Shown piece after piece: positions 32,121 through 41,448 of a stretch of DNA of 64,000 bases (position 1 is its first letter; every line of letters begins with the position of its first letter). The translations under genes and the position numbers were made by a program. Source of the stretch: Roseobacter sp. SK209-2-6 (GTDB lineage: Bacteria; Pseudomonadota; Alphaproteobacteria; Rhodobacterales; Rhodobacteraceae); contig NZ_AAYC01000001.1 of the NCBI RefSeq assembly GCF_000169455.1, positions 272,001 to 336,000 on the forward strand, in the 5' to 3' direction. The notes under the pieces are model-generated. The model was not told the DNA's origin. It ran no database searches and saw only the letters and a program-made list of their open reading frames with translations.

Positions 32121-32149
32121 GGGGCGGGGAAATCCTCCGCCCCTTTTTC
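32121..32149 (+). terminator. Intrinsic terminator after rplA
   Basis: GGGGCGG, 9-base loop, CCGCCCC, TTTTTCTTT. It closes the rplK-rplA unit ahead of the sugar island. Confidence 0.88.
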
Positions 32150-32298
32150 TTTGGGCAGAGTAATTTTTGCGCCGATCGAAGGCGCGGCCTATGCGGTTTT
32201 TGCAGTCAGGATTATTCCACGTTTTCACTGAAGGAGACGATGCGCCAGTAGCTGTCCTGAAGAGAGGGCGCGGGGCGGTGGGTTTGGAACGACGTGTT

Positions 32299-33126
32299 TT
32301 AGTGGATCAGGTTCAGCCGTGGGTAAGCTCTTTGTGCTGAATTTGCAAAAATCTCCTGACTATGATCTGCGGCAATGTCCTGGACGATGCTTAGCCAGGT
32401 GTCATAGTCGGATGCCAAATTCAGGATGGGCCAGTCGGATCCATATAGGACCCGAGCGGGAGAGAAGACCTGAAGGATCTTGGTGAAATAGGGGGTCAGA
32501 TCCTCTGGGCGCCAACCGGGTGCGGCTTCGGTTGCCAGACCTGATAGCTTGCAAAACACCCTGCTGTACTGGGCGATTTTGGTCATATCAGCTGCCCAGG
32601 TATCAAAATGCCTGTCGCGTATTTCGGGTTTGGCGCAGTGATCGACCACAACGCGCAGATCGGGATAGATCTCTAGAAACTCCAACAGGTGTTTCAGATG
32701 GCGTGGCATCACCAGGGCATCAAAGGTCAGATCATGTGCCACCATGGCGTCAAGTGCTGGGCGCAAACTGGAGTTGAGCATCCAGCGATCGTCTTCGATG
32801 TCTTGAATCATTGGCCTCAGGCCGAGGAGTTTGGGGTGCTGCGCCATACGTTCGATTTTTGCCGGAGCGTCGGGCGCTTCGAGATCTGTCCAGCCAACAA
32901 CACCCAAGATCCAGTCGTGGTCCTGGGTGAGAGATAGAAGGTATTCGGTGTCTTCCTCCGTGTCCGCCGCCTGCACCGCAATGCTGCCCGTTATACCGGC
33001 TGCTTCCAGGAGAGGTTTCAAGTCCTCCGGCCCAAAGTCCCGGTAAAGCGGTTTCAATTCTGGGCTTAGCCAGCTGTAATCGCCGCGCGAGAGCTTCCAG
33101 AAATGCTGATGGGCATCGATTTTCAT
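32299..33126 (-). CDS. Amidohydrolase-family sugar lactonase, probable L-fuconolactonase
   Basis: A 275-residue protein. The opening MKIDAHQHFWKLSRGDYSWL has the metal-binding HxH of the amidohydrolase-2 family (HQH). DHCAKPEIRD contributes a histidine and VLYGSDWPILNLA the late active-site aspartate. In Xanthomonas an enzyme of this family opens L-fucono-1,5-lactone to L-fuconate (established), and the rest of that pathway is coded divergently here. I used the ATG at 33126 with GGGGGA 8 bases before; an in-frame ATG at 33141 is possible. It is followed leftward by the rplA terminator region. Confidence 0.82.
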   Translation of the reverse strand: MKIDAHQHFWKLSRGDYSWLSPELKPLYRDFGPEDLKPLLEAAGITGSIAVQAADTEEDTEYLLSLTQDHDWILGVVGWTDLEAPDAPAKIERMAQHPKLLGLRPMIQDIEDDRWMLNSSLRPALDAMVAHDLTFDALVMPRHLKHLLEFLEIYPDLRVVVDHCAKPEIRDRHFDTWAADMTKIAQYSRVFCKLSGLATEAAPGWRPEDLTPYFTKILQVFSPARVLYGSDWPILNLASDYDTWLSIVQDIAADHSQEIFANSAQRAYPRLNLIH

Positions 33127-33159
33127 GCGCTGGTCCCCCATGTCTCTTGGGCAAGCATC

Positions 33160-33957
33160 CTAAGTTTCTGGCGTGAAGTCCGGGGCCTCTCCGCCGTAGA
33201 TCCCGCTCAGTTCTCGTGCCAAGGCGCCATACATTTCGACAATCTCGTCCAGACAGGGCACTTCTAGATCATCCACCCGCTCCAGATAGGGGCAGGACAG
33301 AACCGCTGCTGCATGGCCCGAGGGGCCAAAAATCGGAAAGGCAATATTGGTCACGCCAATGGCGGTTGCCGATGGCATTTTCTCAAATCCCACAGTGCGG
33401 ATGCGCTGGATATGGGCGTCAAACTCTGCGCGATCCAAGCTGGGTTCGCCCACCGCCTGCCGGTGCTGCGCAATCAGGTCGTTCACCTCTTCATCAGAGC
33501 GAAACGCGGCAAGTACCCGCCCCGTGCCCGTATTCCATAAGCCGATGACAGTCCCTGTCTTTAGTGCAAGCCCCCAGTTGCCGGGGGACTCGGCTGAGGC
33601 GACGATCACGACGTCACCGTTGCTTTCCATGCCCATGTGGCAGGATTGCCAGGCTTTGCGCGTGATGGCGCGCATACGGGGAAGGGCAGCCTCGATCACA
33701 CGCCCAATGGGGGGATGGCGCTGGCTGATTGAAAACATCTTGAGACTGAGGGAATACCGATCGCCGGACAGGGAGCGGATTACATAGCTGCGGCGCACTA
33801 GTGTGGAAAGCATGCGGTAGATTTCGCTCGGGGAGCGTTCCAGGGCCTTGGCCACCTCACCCTGTGTCAGCCCCTCTCCGTGGCTGGCAAGCAGCTCGAT
33901 AATGTCCAAACCTTTTTCCAACGCCGGTGCGCGGTACTTGTCGTCTTTCTCGGCCAT
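33160..33957 (-). CDS. IclR-family transcriptional regulator of the fucose island
   Basis: A 265-residue protein. The winged helix at residues 10-75 is ALEKGLDIIELLASHGEGLTQGEVAKALERSPSEIYRMLSTLVRRSYV, typical of IclR. The effector domain follows (HMGMESNGDVVIVASAESPGNWGLALKTGTVIGLWNTGTGRVLAAF and a late GVTNIAFPIFGPSGHAAAVLSCPY). I chose the ATG at 33957; a GTG at 33984 is possible. It is read away from the transporter genes across a 154-to-181-base region with a clear dyad, so it most likely controls both directions in response to L-fucose or a pathway intermediate (inference). Confidence 0.87.
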   Translation of the reverse strand: MAEKDDKYRAPALEKGLDIIELLASHGEGLTQGEVAKALERSPSEIYRMLSTLVRRSYVIRSLSGDRYSLSLKMFSISQRHPPIGRVIEAALPRMRAITRKAWQSCHMGMESNGDVVIVASAESPGNWGLALKTGTVIGLWNTGTGRVLAAFRSDEEVNDLIAQHRQAVGEPSLDRAEFDAHIQRIRTVGFEKMPSATAIGVTNIAFPIFGPSGHAAAVLSCPYLERVDDLEVPCLDEIVEMYGALARELSGIYGGEAPDFTPET

Positions 33958-34054
33958 ACCCTGTCCCACATCAAAGTCCTGCACGCCCCATAGCAGAGGC
34001 GGCGTGCCTCCTTATAGGGGAGTTTTGCCTTGGAGGTGGTGTAAGTCAAGCTTG

Positions 34055-34087
34055 ATTTGTATCTGAACAAATGCTTTACATACAAAT
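34055..34087. promoter_or_regulatory. Dyad operator candidate between IclR gene and transporter operon
   Basis: ATTTGT-ATCTGA-ACAAAT (34055-34072) is a perfect 6-6-6 dyad. A further ATACAAAT (34080-34087) is the exact complement of ATTTGTAT at 34055-34062. IclR proteins often bind such repeats in tandem. The site lies 52-84 bases before the solute-binding protein start. Confidence 0.6.
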
Positions 34088-34138
34088 ACAGGCCGCTGGG
34101 AGGGTGGTCGCAAAGATTGGCATCTCAGGGAGGATCTG

Positions 34139-35461
34139 ATGCAAAAAGCTAAAGCTATTATGGGTTTGATGGCGTGCTCCGCGCTGGTCGCGGCCCCCGA
34201 ATCGGCGCTTGCGGCGGATTGGGGCGATCATTCTGGGGTGACCATCGAAGCGAAGTTAATTGGGGGTCAGCAGTATGAAGGCCTCTATGGACGCATAGCA
34301 GAATGGGAAGCGGCCACCGGTGCGACTGTAAAAATCATCTCCAAGAAAAGTCACTTTGAGATCGACAAGGAGATCAAATCCGACATGGCGGCGGGCACCA
34401 CCAATTGGTGCGTCGGCTCCAACCACTCTTCATTTGCGCCGCAGTACGAGGGCCTTTATGCCGACCTAAATGATCTGGTACCTGCGGATGTTGTAGCTGA
34501 GTTTGTGCAGGGCAATATCGGTGCCTCCACCGTTGGTGGTGAGCTGCTGATGCTGCCGCGCGCGCAATTCGATGTCTCTGTGCTCTACTATTTGAAATCC
34601 AACTATGAGGACGCCGACAAAGCAGCCGCCTTCAAGACGGAATATGGCTATGACCTTGCGGTGCCAGAGACCTGGGCACAGATGAAGGATCAGTCTATCT
34701 TCTTTGCGGATCCGCCAAATTTCTATGGCACGCAATATGCGGGCAAGGATGAAGCCATCGTGGGGCGTTTCTACGAGATGGTCGTGGCCGAAGGTGGTAA
34801 CTATCTGGACGAAAACAAAAAGCCGATCTTCAATTCTGACGCGGGCCAGCGTGCCTTGCAGTGGTTCGTTGACCTTTACGACGCAAAGGCGGTTCCCGCT
34901 GGCACCACCTCTTATGTCTGGGATGATCTGGGGCAGGGCTTCGCTTCTGGCACCGTCGCGCTGAACCTGGATTGGCCAGGCTGGGCTGGTTTCTTCAATG
35001 ATCCTGAATCCTCCAAGGCGGCCGGCAATGTTGGTGTGGCCGTGCAGCCAATGGGCTCGGTCACGCGCACGGGTTGGTCGGGACACCATGGTTTCTCTGT
35101 CACCAATGACTGCGCCAACAAAGAGGCAGCGGCCTCATTGGTCATGTTCCTGACCAGTGAAGAGAGCCAGCTTGCAGAGAGCGCTGGAGGATCGCTGCCA
35201 ACCCGCTCCGCTGTGTGGGAGGCCAATGTCGCTGCTGCGAAGGCGGGGGATGATCCGTTCCGCGCCGAGGCGCTGGAGGCCTTCGCAGAAGGGGCCAAAT
35301 ATGCCTTTGCGGTGCCACCAATCCCGGAATGGGGTGAGAGCACAAATATCGTATTCCCAGAGCTGCAGGCGGCTATTGTCGGCGACAAATCCGTAAAAGA
35401 AGCATTGGATGATGCGGCAGAGGCCGTAGATGAACTCATGCGTGAGTCCGGCTACTACTAG
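34139..35461 (+). CDS. ABC sugar transporter periplasmic binding protein (CUT1 family)
   Basis: A 440-residue protein. The signal peptide ends ...APESALA-ADWG. The body has the family-1 extracellular solute-binding pattern: GGQQYEGLYGRIAEWEAATGATVKII, PRAQFDVSVLYYLKSNYED, PETWAQMKDQSIFF, FNSDAGQRALQWFVDLYDA, GFASGTVALNLDWPGWAGFF. It captures the sugar in the periplasm for the two permeases and the ATPase coded next. GGGAGGATCTG is directly before the ATG. The substrate is inferred as L-fucose or a fucose-like sugar from the catabolic genes downstream, not from the protein itself. Confidence 0.88.
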   Translation: MQKAKAIMGLMACSALVAAPESALAADWGDHSGVTIEAKLIGGQQYEGLYGRIAEWEAATGATVKIISKKSHFEIDKEIKSDMAAGTTNWCVGSNHSSFAPQYEGLYADLNDLVPADVVAEFVQGNIGASTVGGELLMLPRAQFDVSVLYYLKSNYEDADKAAAFKTEYGYDLAVPETWAQMKDQSIFFADPPNFYGTQYAGKDEAIVGRFYEMVVAEGGNYLDENKKPIFNSDAGQRALQWFVDLYDAKAVPAGTTSYVWDDLGQGFASGTVALNLDWPGWAGFFNDPESSKAAGNVGVAVQPMGSVTRTGWSGHHGFSVTNDCANKEAAASLVMFLTSEESQLAESAGGSLPTRSAVWEANVAAAKAGDDPFRAEALEAFAEGAKYAFAVPPIPEWGESTNIVFPELQAAIVGDKSVKEALDDAAEAVDELMRESGYY

Positions 35462-35472
35462 GCCTTCTCATA

Positions 35473-35505
35473 GGTTCGAAGGCGGGGTTAGACTGCCTTT
35501 GAACC
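35473..35505 (+). other. Hairpin after the binding protein gene
   Basis: GGTTCGAAGGC and GCCTTTGAACC pair with one mismatch. No T-run follows. In transport operons such a structure often stabilises the message of the abundant binding protein over the permease part. Confidence 0.55.
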
Positions 35506-35532
35506 GCCCTTCAACTCAAACAAAGGTGCGAA

Positions 35533-36426
35533 ATGACCCGTCGCCGCTTGCCCGAGTGGTTCGTCTTGCTGTTGCCTGCGATCATTGTGATTGCCGCAGT
35601 GGTACTGATCCCACTTCTCTTCTCGCTCTACTCCAGCTTTACGCCCTATAAGCTGACCCGCCCGTCGACCCTTTGGAAATGGGTGGGCACCTATAACTAC
35701 GAAAAGATCCTGAGCGACGCGAAGTTCTGGGCAGCCTTTGGGCGCACCGTGCTGTTTTTGACGATTGTATTGAATCTGGAGTTGCTCCTGGGGCTTGGCA
35801 TTGCCTTGATGATGAACAAGGTCACATGGGGGCAGCGCACTCTGCGCACCATTTTGATGTTTCCGATGATGTTCTCGCCGATCCTTGTGGGCTTTCAGTT
35901 CAAGTTCATCTTCAACGACAATATCGGCCTTGTGAACAACGTGCTGCAATCCATGGGCTTTGATGCCGCACTGCCCTGGCTGGTGGACGGTAAACTGGCG
36001 ATGTTCTCGATTATGTTTGCTGAAATCTGGATGAGCACCTCGGTCTTTGCGATACTGATCCTTGCTGGCCTCTTTGCGATGCCGCGTGACCCGCTCGAGG
36101 CCGCTAAGGTGGATGGATGCACCCCCTGGCAGAGCTTTCGTCACATCACACTGCCGTTTCTGATGCCATTTATCTATATCGCGATGACCATCCGGAGCCT
36201 GGATGTGGCCCGCGCTTATGACATCGTGCAGATCATGACCGGCGGTGGCCCCGCACGGCGGACCGAATTGCTTTGGACCCTGATGAGCCGCACGGGTTAT
36301 GTGGATGCTCGCATGGGGCTGGCCAATGCCATGGGCTATGTCTCCATCATCCTATCTATCCTCTTCACCATCTATTTCTTCCGCAAGCTGAGCGCCGCAC
36401 GCGCTGAGTTGGGCATGGCGGGGTAA
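35533..36426 (+). CDS. ABC sugar transporter permease (MalF-like)
   Basis: A 297-residue inner-membrane protein with about six membrane helices (VLLLPAIIVIAAVVLIPLLFSLYS at the start). The coupling loop that contacts the ATPase is visible as DPLEAAKVDGCTPWQSFRHITLPFLMP, the EAA motif of binding-protein-dependent permeases. AGGTGCGAA is before the ATG. It pairs with the next gene to form the channel. Spacing to the next gene is 5 bases. Confidence 0.92.
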   Translation: MTRRRLPEWFVLLLPAIIVIAAVVLIPLLFSLYSSFTPYKLTRPSTLWKWVGTYNYEKILSDAKFWAAFGRTVLFLTIVLNLELLLGLGIALMMNKVTWGQRTLRTILMFPMMFSPILVGFQFKFIFNDNIGLVNNVLQSMGFDAALPWLVDGKLAMFSIMFAEIWMSTSVFAILILAGLFAMPRDPLEAAKVDGCTPWQSFRHITLPFLMPFIYIAMTIRSLDVARAYDIVQIMTGGGPARRTELLWTLMSRTGYVDARMGLANAMGYVSIILSILFTIYFFRKLSAARAELGMAG

Positions 36427-36431
36427 GGCAT

Positions 36432-37295
36432 ATGGATCGCAATCAATCTCACCGCAACCGTCGCCGCGCGCTCAAAGCTCTGCATTTCACCGGTCTGTTT
36501 CTGACCATGATGATTATCTGCATTCCTGGGCTTTGGATTGTGCTGAACTCGTTCCGCCCAACTGTGGAGATCATGGCCAAACCGGCGATCTGGGTGCCGA
36601 GTTTTACGCTGGAGCATTATCGCGCCATGTTCGCAGGTGCTGGAGAGGGCGGGGTGCCGGTTTTCAGTTACTTTCGGAACTCGTTGATCGTGTCCGTCAC
36701 CTCTACCCTGATCGCCATTCTGATCGGTATGTCCGGCGGCTACGCCTTTGCCCGCTATCGGTTCAAAGGGAAGAATGGCTACTTTGTGGGGCTTATGCTG
36801 TTTCGGGCTGTACCCGGCGTGGCGCTCTCGCTGCCCTTGTTCATCGTCTTTGCCAAAGCGGGCATTATCGACACGCATCTTGGGCTGATCTTGGCCTATG
36901 TGGCGATGAATGTGCCCTTCACGATTTGGCTTACAGACGGCTTCTTTCGCCAAATTCCCCGAGAGCTGCATGAGGCGGCAGAGATCGATGGCTGCACCCG
37001 CTGGCAGGCCTTCTGGAAAGTGGAATTTCCTGTTGCCCGCTCCGGTGTGGCCTCTGCTGCGATCTTTGCCTTTCTGACCTCATGGAACGAGTTCGCGCTA
37101 GCCTCCCAATTGACCCGCTCAGTAGGCAGTAAGACCATGCCCGTTGGTCTTTTGGATTTCACGGCGGAGTTCACAATCAACTGGGGCGGTATGTGTGCCT
37201 TAGCGGTCCTGATGATCGTTCCCGCCCTGATCCTCACCTTTATTGTGCAGAAACACTTGATCGCCGGTCTGACTTTCGGCGGTGTCAAAGGATAA
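36432..37295 (+). CDS. ABC sugar transporter permease (MalG-like)
   Basis: A 287-residue protein with six predicted membrane helices ([20 protein letters not shown] first). The EAA loop is [29 protein letters not shown]. The later segment [13 protein letters not shown] is typical for the MalG group. It is separated by only 5 bases from both neighbours, so all transport genes are cotranscribed. Confidence 0.92.
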   Translation: MDRNQSHRNRRRALKALHFTGLFLTMMIICIPGLWIVLNSFRPTVEIMAKPAIWVPSFTLEHYRAMFAGAGEGGVPVFSYFRNSLIVSVTSTLIAILIGMSGGYAFARYRFKGKNGYFVGLMLFRAVPGVALSLPLFIVFAKAGIIDTHLGLILAYVAMNVPFTIWLTDGFFRQIPRELHEAAEIDGCTRWQAFWKVEFPVARSGVASAAIFAFLTSWNEFALASQLTRSVGSKTMPVGLLDFTAEFTINWGGMCALAVLMIVPALILTFIVQKHLIAGLTFGGVKG

Positions 37296-37300
37296 CGGAA

Positions 37301-38389
37301 ATGACCGAAGTAACCCTTTCCCAAGTCGTAAAGAAATACGGCCAGCATCAAGCAGTGCACGGTATCGATCTGGACATTCACGATGGTGAGTTTGTTGTGC
37401 TGGTTGGTCCTTCGGGCTGTGGTAAGTCCACCACCCTGCGTATGATTGCCGGTCTGGAGGACATCTCTGGCGGTGAGGTTGCCATCGGCGGACGGGTTGT
37501 AAATGACCTGCCTCCGCGCGAGCGCAATATCTCCATGGTCTTCCAGAACTATGCGCTTTATCCGCATATGACTGTCCGCGAAAACCTCGGCTTCAGCCTG
37601 AGAATTGCCAAGCAGCCTGAAGCAGAGATCGCAAAGGCGGTGGATGAGGCCGCAAGCATTCTGGGGCTGAATGAACTGATGGACCGCAAGCCTGCCGCGC
37701 TTTCAGGTGGTCAGCGTCAGCGGGTCGCCATGGGGCGCGCTATTGTGCGTCATCCGGATGTTTTCCTATTTGACGAGCCGCTGTCCAATCTCGACGCCAA
37801 GCTGCGCACCCAGATGCGGGTTGAGATCAAGAAACTGCATCAAAAGGTCGAAAGCACAATCATCTACGTGACCCATGACCAGGTTGAGGCGATGACCCTG
37901 GCGGATCGGATTGTGCTGATGCGGGATGGTCATATCGTTCAGGTCGGCACCCCGCTGGAACTGTTCAACACCCCGGTTGATACCTTTGTGGCAACCTTTA
38001 TCGGCTCGCCTCCGATGAACCTTGTTGATGGTGTGGTGCGGCAAGGCCAGATTACTCTCGACGGTGGTATCACTGTGCCGGTCCCGGTCACCGCAGGTGC
38101 ACTCCGGGAGGGGCAGGCGGTAAAGTTTGGTTTCCGCGCGGATAATCTGATGCCAGTCGGGCATGCGGTGGAAGACGAAGGCGCAGTCTATGAGCTGGAC
38201 CTTCCGGTCACGCTGACAGAGCCGCTTGGAACTGAGACCCTTCTCTTTACTAAAATGGCGGGGGGCGAGGTGCAGGCCAAGATGTTTAATCCGCGCCCGG
38301 TAGCGCCGGGGGAGCAGTTGCGCTTTCGCCTGATGCTGGACAAATGCCATGTGTTTGACGCGACATCTGGCCTAGCGGTGCGGGGCTAA
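37301..38389 (+). CDS. ABC sugar transporter ATPase (MalK/UgpC type)
   Basis: A 362-residue protein starting [19 protein letters not shown]. It has Walker [10 protein letters not shown], the Q-loop in [12 protein letters not shown], signature [14 protein letters not shown], Walker [14 protein letters not shown] and the H-loop YVTHD, then a C-terminal OB-type regulatory domain ([24 protein letters not shown]). It powers uptake by the two permeases. The start was chosen at the ATG six bases after the previous gene; earlier in-frame starts lie within the permease. Confidence 0.94.
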   Translation: MTEVTLSQVVKKYGQHQAVHGIDLDIHDGEFVVLVGPSGCGKSTTLRMIAGLEDISGGEVAIGGRVVNDLPPRERNISMVFQNYALYPHMTVRENLGFSLRIAKQPEAEIAKAVDEAASILGLNELMDRKPAALSGGQRQRVAMGRAIVRHPDVFLFDEPLSNLDAKLRTQMRVEIKKLHQKVESTIIYVTHDQVEAMTLADRIVLMRDGHIVQVGTPLELFNTPVDTFVATFIGSPPMNLVDGVVRQGQITLDGGITVPVPVTAGALREGQAVKFGFRADNLMPVGHAVEDEGAVYELDLPVTLTEPLGTETLLFTKMAGGEVQAKMFNPRPVAPGEQLRFRLMLDKCHVFDATSGLAVRG

Positions 38390-38392
38390 CCC

Positions 38393-39502
38393 ATGGCGCT
38401 GATCACACATGTCGAGCTACGCATGGTGGACCTTGCTCCAAAGGTGGAGCGGGTCGATGCGATCCAGTCTTTTGTCTGTCAGGAAACACCGATCCTGACG
38501 CTGTATGACAGCGATGGCGCCTGTGGCACAGGTTACAGCTACACCATTGGCACCGGCGGGCCCTCAGTCTTGGCGCTGTTGGAGCAAACCCTGCTGCCAC
38601 GTCTGATTGGCCAGGATGCGGAGCGGATCGAAGGCATCTGGCGCGACCTGCTCTTTGCCACCCACGCCACTGCGGTCGGGGCCATTACCTCGCTGGCGCT
38701 GGCCACGATCGATACCGCCCTTTGGGACCTGCGTTGTCGTAAACAGGGTTTGCCCCTTTGGAAAGCGGCAGGCGGTAGTCGCGATTGCATTCCGCTCTAT
38801 TCGACCGAAGGAGGCTGGCTCCATCTCAGCCCGCAAGCTCTGGTCGAGGACGCGCTGGCGATGCAGTCGCAGGGCTTCAAGGGCTCAAAAATAAAGATTG
38901 GGCGCGCGCATCTTTCTGAGGATGCCGCGCGCCTCGCGGCGGTACGCGACGCGGTTGGGCCGGGCTATGAAATCCTGACTGACGGCAATCAGGGTTTTAC
39001 CCTGTCCGAAGCGATCCGCAGGGCGCGCATGCTGGAAGACTACGGAGTCGGCTGGTTTGAGGAGCCAATGCCCGCAGACGATGTGGCAGCGCATCAGGAG
39101 CTGGCGCGCCGCTCTAGCGTGCCGATTGCGGTGGGTGAAAGCATGTATTCGCTGAGCCAGTTCAAGGACTATCTGCAATCTGGGGCAGCCTCGATCGTGC
39201 AGGTGGATGTAGCCCGCATTGGCGGCATCACCCCCTGGCTGAAGGTAGCGCATCTGGCTGAGGCCTTTAACGTCATGGTCTGTCCGCATTTCCTGATGGA
39301 GCTGCACCTGCCGTTGGTCTGTGCGGTGCCAAATGCCCAATGGCTGGAATACATCCCCCAGCTTGATGGCATTACCGAGACGGGCATGATGGTCAAGGAT
39401 GGCATGGCCCATGTCAGCCCCGATCCGGGTTTGGGCATTCGGTGGGACTGGCAGCGGCTGGATGCCCTGTCGCAGCCAATCACGATCAAGGGAGATGCAT
39501 AA
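38393..39502 (+). CDS. Enolase-superfamily (mandelate racemase/muconate lactonising type) enzyme
   Basis: A 369-residue protein. The barrel residues are visible: KIKIG (Lys pair acting as base), LTDGNQGFT, WFEEPMPADD and AVGESMYS (metal ligands), CPHF near the end. This is the set used by acid-sugar dehydratases and racemases of the mandelate racemase group. It is not the fuconate dehydratase of the cluster (that is at 41448-42737). It probably acts on a second sugar acid or another stereoisomer. The substrate cannot be read from sequence. It starts 3 bases after the ATPase and overlaps the mutarotase start by one base. Confidence 0.85.
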   Translation: MALITHVELRMVDLAPKVERVDAIQSFVCQETPILTLYDSDGACGTGYSYTIGTGGPSVLALLEQTLLPRLIGQDAERIEGIWRDLLFATHATAVGAITSLALATIDTALWDLRCRKQGLPLWKAAGGSRDCIPLYSTEGGWLHLSPQALVEDALAMQSQGFKGSKIKIGRAHLSEDAARLAAVRDAVGPGYEILTDGNQGFTLSEAIRRARMLEDYGVGWFEEPMPADDVAAHQELARRSSVPIAVGESMYSLSQFKDYLQSGAASIVQVDVARIGGITPWLKVAHLAEAFNVMVCPHFLMELHLPLVCAVPNAQWLEYIPQLDGITETGMMVKDGMAHVSPDPGLGIRWDWQRLDALSQPITIKGDA

Positions 39503-39831
39503 TGCAACGCATGGGCATGGTGATCGGTGTAAAACCCGAGATGATCGATACATACAAACGGTTGCATGCGGCTGTCTGGCCTGATGTGCAGAGGCAGATC
39601 AAGGCCAGCAATATTCGCAACTACAGCATATTCTTGCGTGAACCAGAGAACCTGCTGTTTGGGTATTGGGAATATCACGGTGAGGATTTTGCCGCCGATA
39701 TGGCCGATATGGCCAAGGACCCACGGACACAGGAATGGTGGGCACACACTGATCCCTGCCAGTCTCCGCTCGCCACCCGCAAGGAGGGAGAGCAATGGGC
39801 AATGATGGACGAAGTTTTTCACACGGATTGA
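39502..39831 (+). CDS. RhaM-family L-rhamnose/L-fucose mutarotase
   Basis: A 109-residue protein starting MQRMGMVIGVKPEMIDTYKR at TAATG with the previous gene. HAAVWPDVQRQIKASNIRNYSIFL, YWEYHGEDFAADMADMAKDPRTQEWW and the late WAMMDEVFH are the family signature. These small proteins speed up the conversion between alpha and beta anomers of 6-deoxy sugars. In Xanthomonas campestris the cluster for non-phosphorylating L-fucose use also carries this family. A role on L-fucose is therefore likely. Confidence 0.88.
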   Translation: MQRMGMVIGVKPEMIDTYKRLHAAVWPDVQRQIKASNIRNYSIFLREPENLLFGYWEYHGEDFAADMADMAKDPRTQEWWAHTDPCQSPLATRKEGEQWAMMDEVFHTD

Positions 39832-39832
39832 G

Positions 39833-40585
39833 ATGATGACAGAGAAAGAGGGCCGTTTGGCCGGAAAAACCGCATTGATCACCGCCGCAGGCCAGGGCAT
39901 TGGCCGCGCTACCGCTGCGCTCTTTGCCGCTGAGGGCGCGCAGGTGATTGCCAGTGACATCAACGAAGAGGCGCTGGCCGAGCTCGCGGGCATTGATGGC
40001 GTTACCGCCCTGCGGCTGGACGTGACCGACAGCGCAGCGGTGACATCTGCGGCCAAGGATCTCCCGGCTTTGGATGTACTGTTCAATTGCGCTGGCTATG
40101 TGGCCAATGGCACCATTCTGGATTGTAGCGAGAAGGATTGGGATTTCAGCTTTGATCTGAACGTGAAGGCGATGTACCGGCTGATCCAACTGACTTTACC
40201 AGCCATGCTGGAGCAGGGCGGTGGTTCGATCATCAATATGTCCTCTGTGGCCTCTTCGATCAAAGGTGTGCCCAATCGCTTTGCCTATTGCGCCTCCAAA
40301 GGCGCGGTGATCGGTTTGACCAAATCTGTCGCTGCCGACTACGTGACCAAGGGCATCCGCTGCAATGCGATCTGCCCCGGCACGGTGGACAGTCCCTCGA
40401 TGCATGGTCGTTTGCGTGCCACTGGCAACTATGAGCAGGCGCTGAAAGATTTTGTTGCCCGCCAACCTATGGGCCGGATTGGAACCGCTGAGGAAATCGC
40501 CTCATTGGCGCTCTATTTGGCGTCAGATGACAGCGCCTTTACCACAGGTCAGACCCACGCCATCGATGGCGGCTGGTCGGTATAA
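39833..40585 (+). CDS. SDR oxidoreductase, probable 2-keto-3-deoxy-L-fuconate dehydrogenase
   Basis: A 250-residue protein. The Rossmann motif TAAGQGIGRATA (GxxxGxG), NCAGY, catalytic S in MSSVASS, and YCASKGA (Y-x-x-x-K) are all intact. The end TTGQTHAIDGGWSV is standard for short-chain dehydrogenases. Placed between mutarotase and FAH-family hydrolase, it matches the fourth step of the oxidative L-fucose route: NAD-dependent oxidation to 2,4-diketo-3-deoxy-L-fuconate (known in Xanthomonas). Either of two adjacent ATGs (39833, 39836) may be the start. Confidence 0.82.
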   Translation: MMTEKEGRLAGKTALITAAGQGIGRATAALFAAEGAQVIASDINEEALAELAGIDGVTALRLDVTDSAAVTSAAKDLPALDVLFNCAGYVANGTILDCSEKDWDFSFDLNVKAMYRLIQLTLPAMLEQGGGSIINMSSVASSIKGVPNRFAYCASKGAVIGLTKSVAADYVTKGIRCNAICPGTVDSPSMHGRLRATGNYEQALKDFVARQPMGRIGTAEEIASLALYLASDDSAFTTGQTHAIDGGWSV

Positions 40586-40605
40586 GAGTTTTAGGAGAAC
40601 AAGAG

Positions 40606-41448
40606 ATGAAACTGTTGCGATATGGCGCATTGGGCGCGGAAAAGCCGGGGATGCTGGACCAAGAGGGCAATATCCGCTGCCTGTCTGATGTGATTGGCGA
40701 TCTGGCAGGTGACATGTTGAGTGATGAAAGCCTTGCCAAACTGCGTGAGCTTGACCCGTCGAGCCTTCCTTTGGTTGCAGATGAGCCGCGCCTGGGTGCC
40801 TGCGTGGGGCAGGTGGGTAAGTTTATCTGTATCGGCTTGAACTACGCAGATCATGCGGCGGAGGCCGGGATGGAGCTGCCGGAGGAGCCGGTGATTTTCT
40901 TTAAGGCGACATCAGCCATCTGTGGGCCCAACGATGACGTTGAAATTCCGCGCACCTCGGTCAAATCCGACTGGGAGGTTGAGCTGGGCGTGGTGATTGG
41001 CAAACACACCAAATATGTGACCAAGGAAGAGGCGCTGGATCATGTGGCCGGCTATTGCGTGGTCAATGATCTGTCTGAACGTGATTTCCAACTTCACCGC
41101 TCTGGTCAGTGGGTGAAAGGTAAATCCTGCGATACTTTTGGCCCCATTGGCCCGTGGTTGGTGACGCGCGATGAAGTGGCCGACCCGCAGAATTTGGAGA
41201 TGTATCTGGAGGTCAATGGCCATCGGTATCAGGATGGTTCTACCAGAACGATGCATTTTGATGTGGCCACGGTGATTTCTCACCTTTCTCAATTCATGAG
41301 CTTACAGCCGGGTGATGTGATCTCCACCGGGACACCGCCCGGTGTCGGTATGGGGCAGAAGCCGGAAACCTATCTCAAACCCGGTGATAAGATGGAACTG
41401 GGCATCGAAGGCCTTGGCGTGCAGACACAGAGTGTGGTGGCGGGCTGA
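40606..41448 (+). CDS. Fumarylacetoacetate hydrolase-family protein, probable 2,4-diketo-3-deoxy-L-fuconate hydrolase
   Basis: A 280-residue protein. It has the short N-terminal domain MKLLRYGALGAEKPGML followed by the catalytic FAH fold: CIGLNYADHAAEAGMELPEEPVIFFKATSAICGPNDDVEIPR, WEVELGVVIGK (metal-binding E-x-E), VVNDLSERDFQ, KSCDTFGPIGPWLV and STGTPPGVGMG. FAH enzymes cut C-C bonds of diketo acids, here most likely yielding pyruvate and L-lactate. The next gene's ATG overlaps the stop (TGATG). Confidence 0.86.
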   Translation: MKLLRYGALGAEKPGMLDQEGNIRCLSDVIGDLAGDMLSDESLAKLRELDPSSLPLVADEPRLGACVGQVGKFICIGLNYADHAAEAGMELPEEPVIFFKATSAICGPNDDVEIPRTSVKSDWEVELGVVIGKHTKYVTKEEALDHVAGYCVVNDLSERDFQLHRSGQWVKGKSCDTFGPIGPWLVTRDEVADPQNLEMYLEVNGHRYQDGSTRTMHFDVATVISHLSQFMSLQPGDVISTGTPPGVGMGQKPETYLKPGDKMELGIEGLGVQTQSVVAG

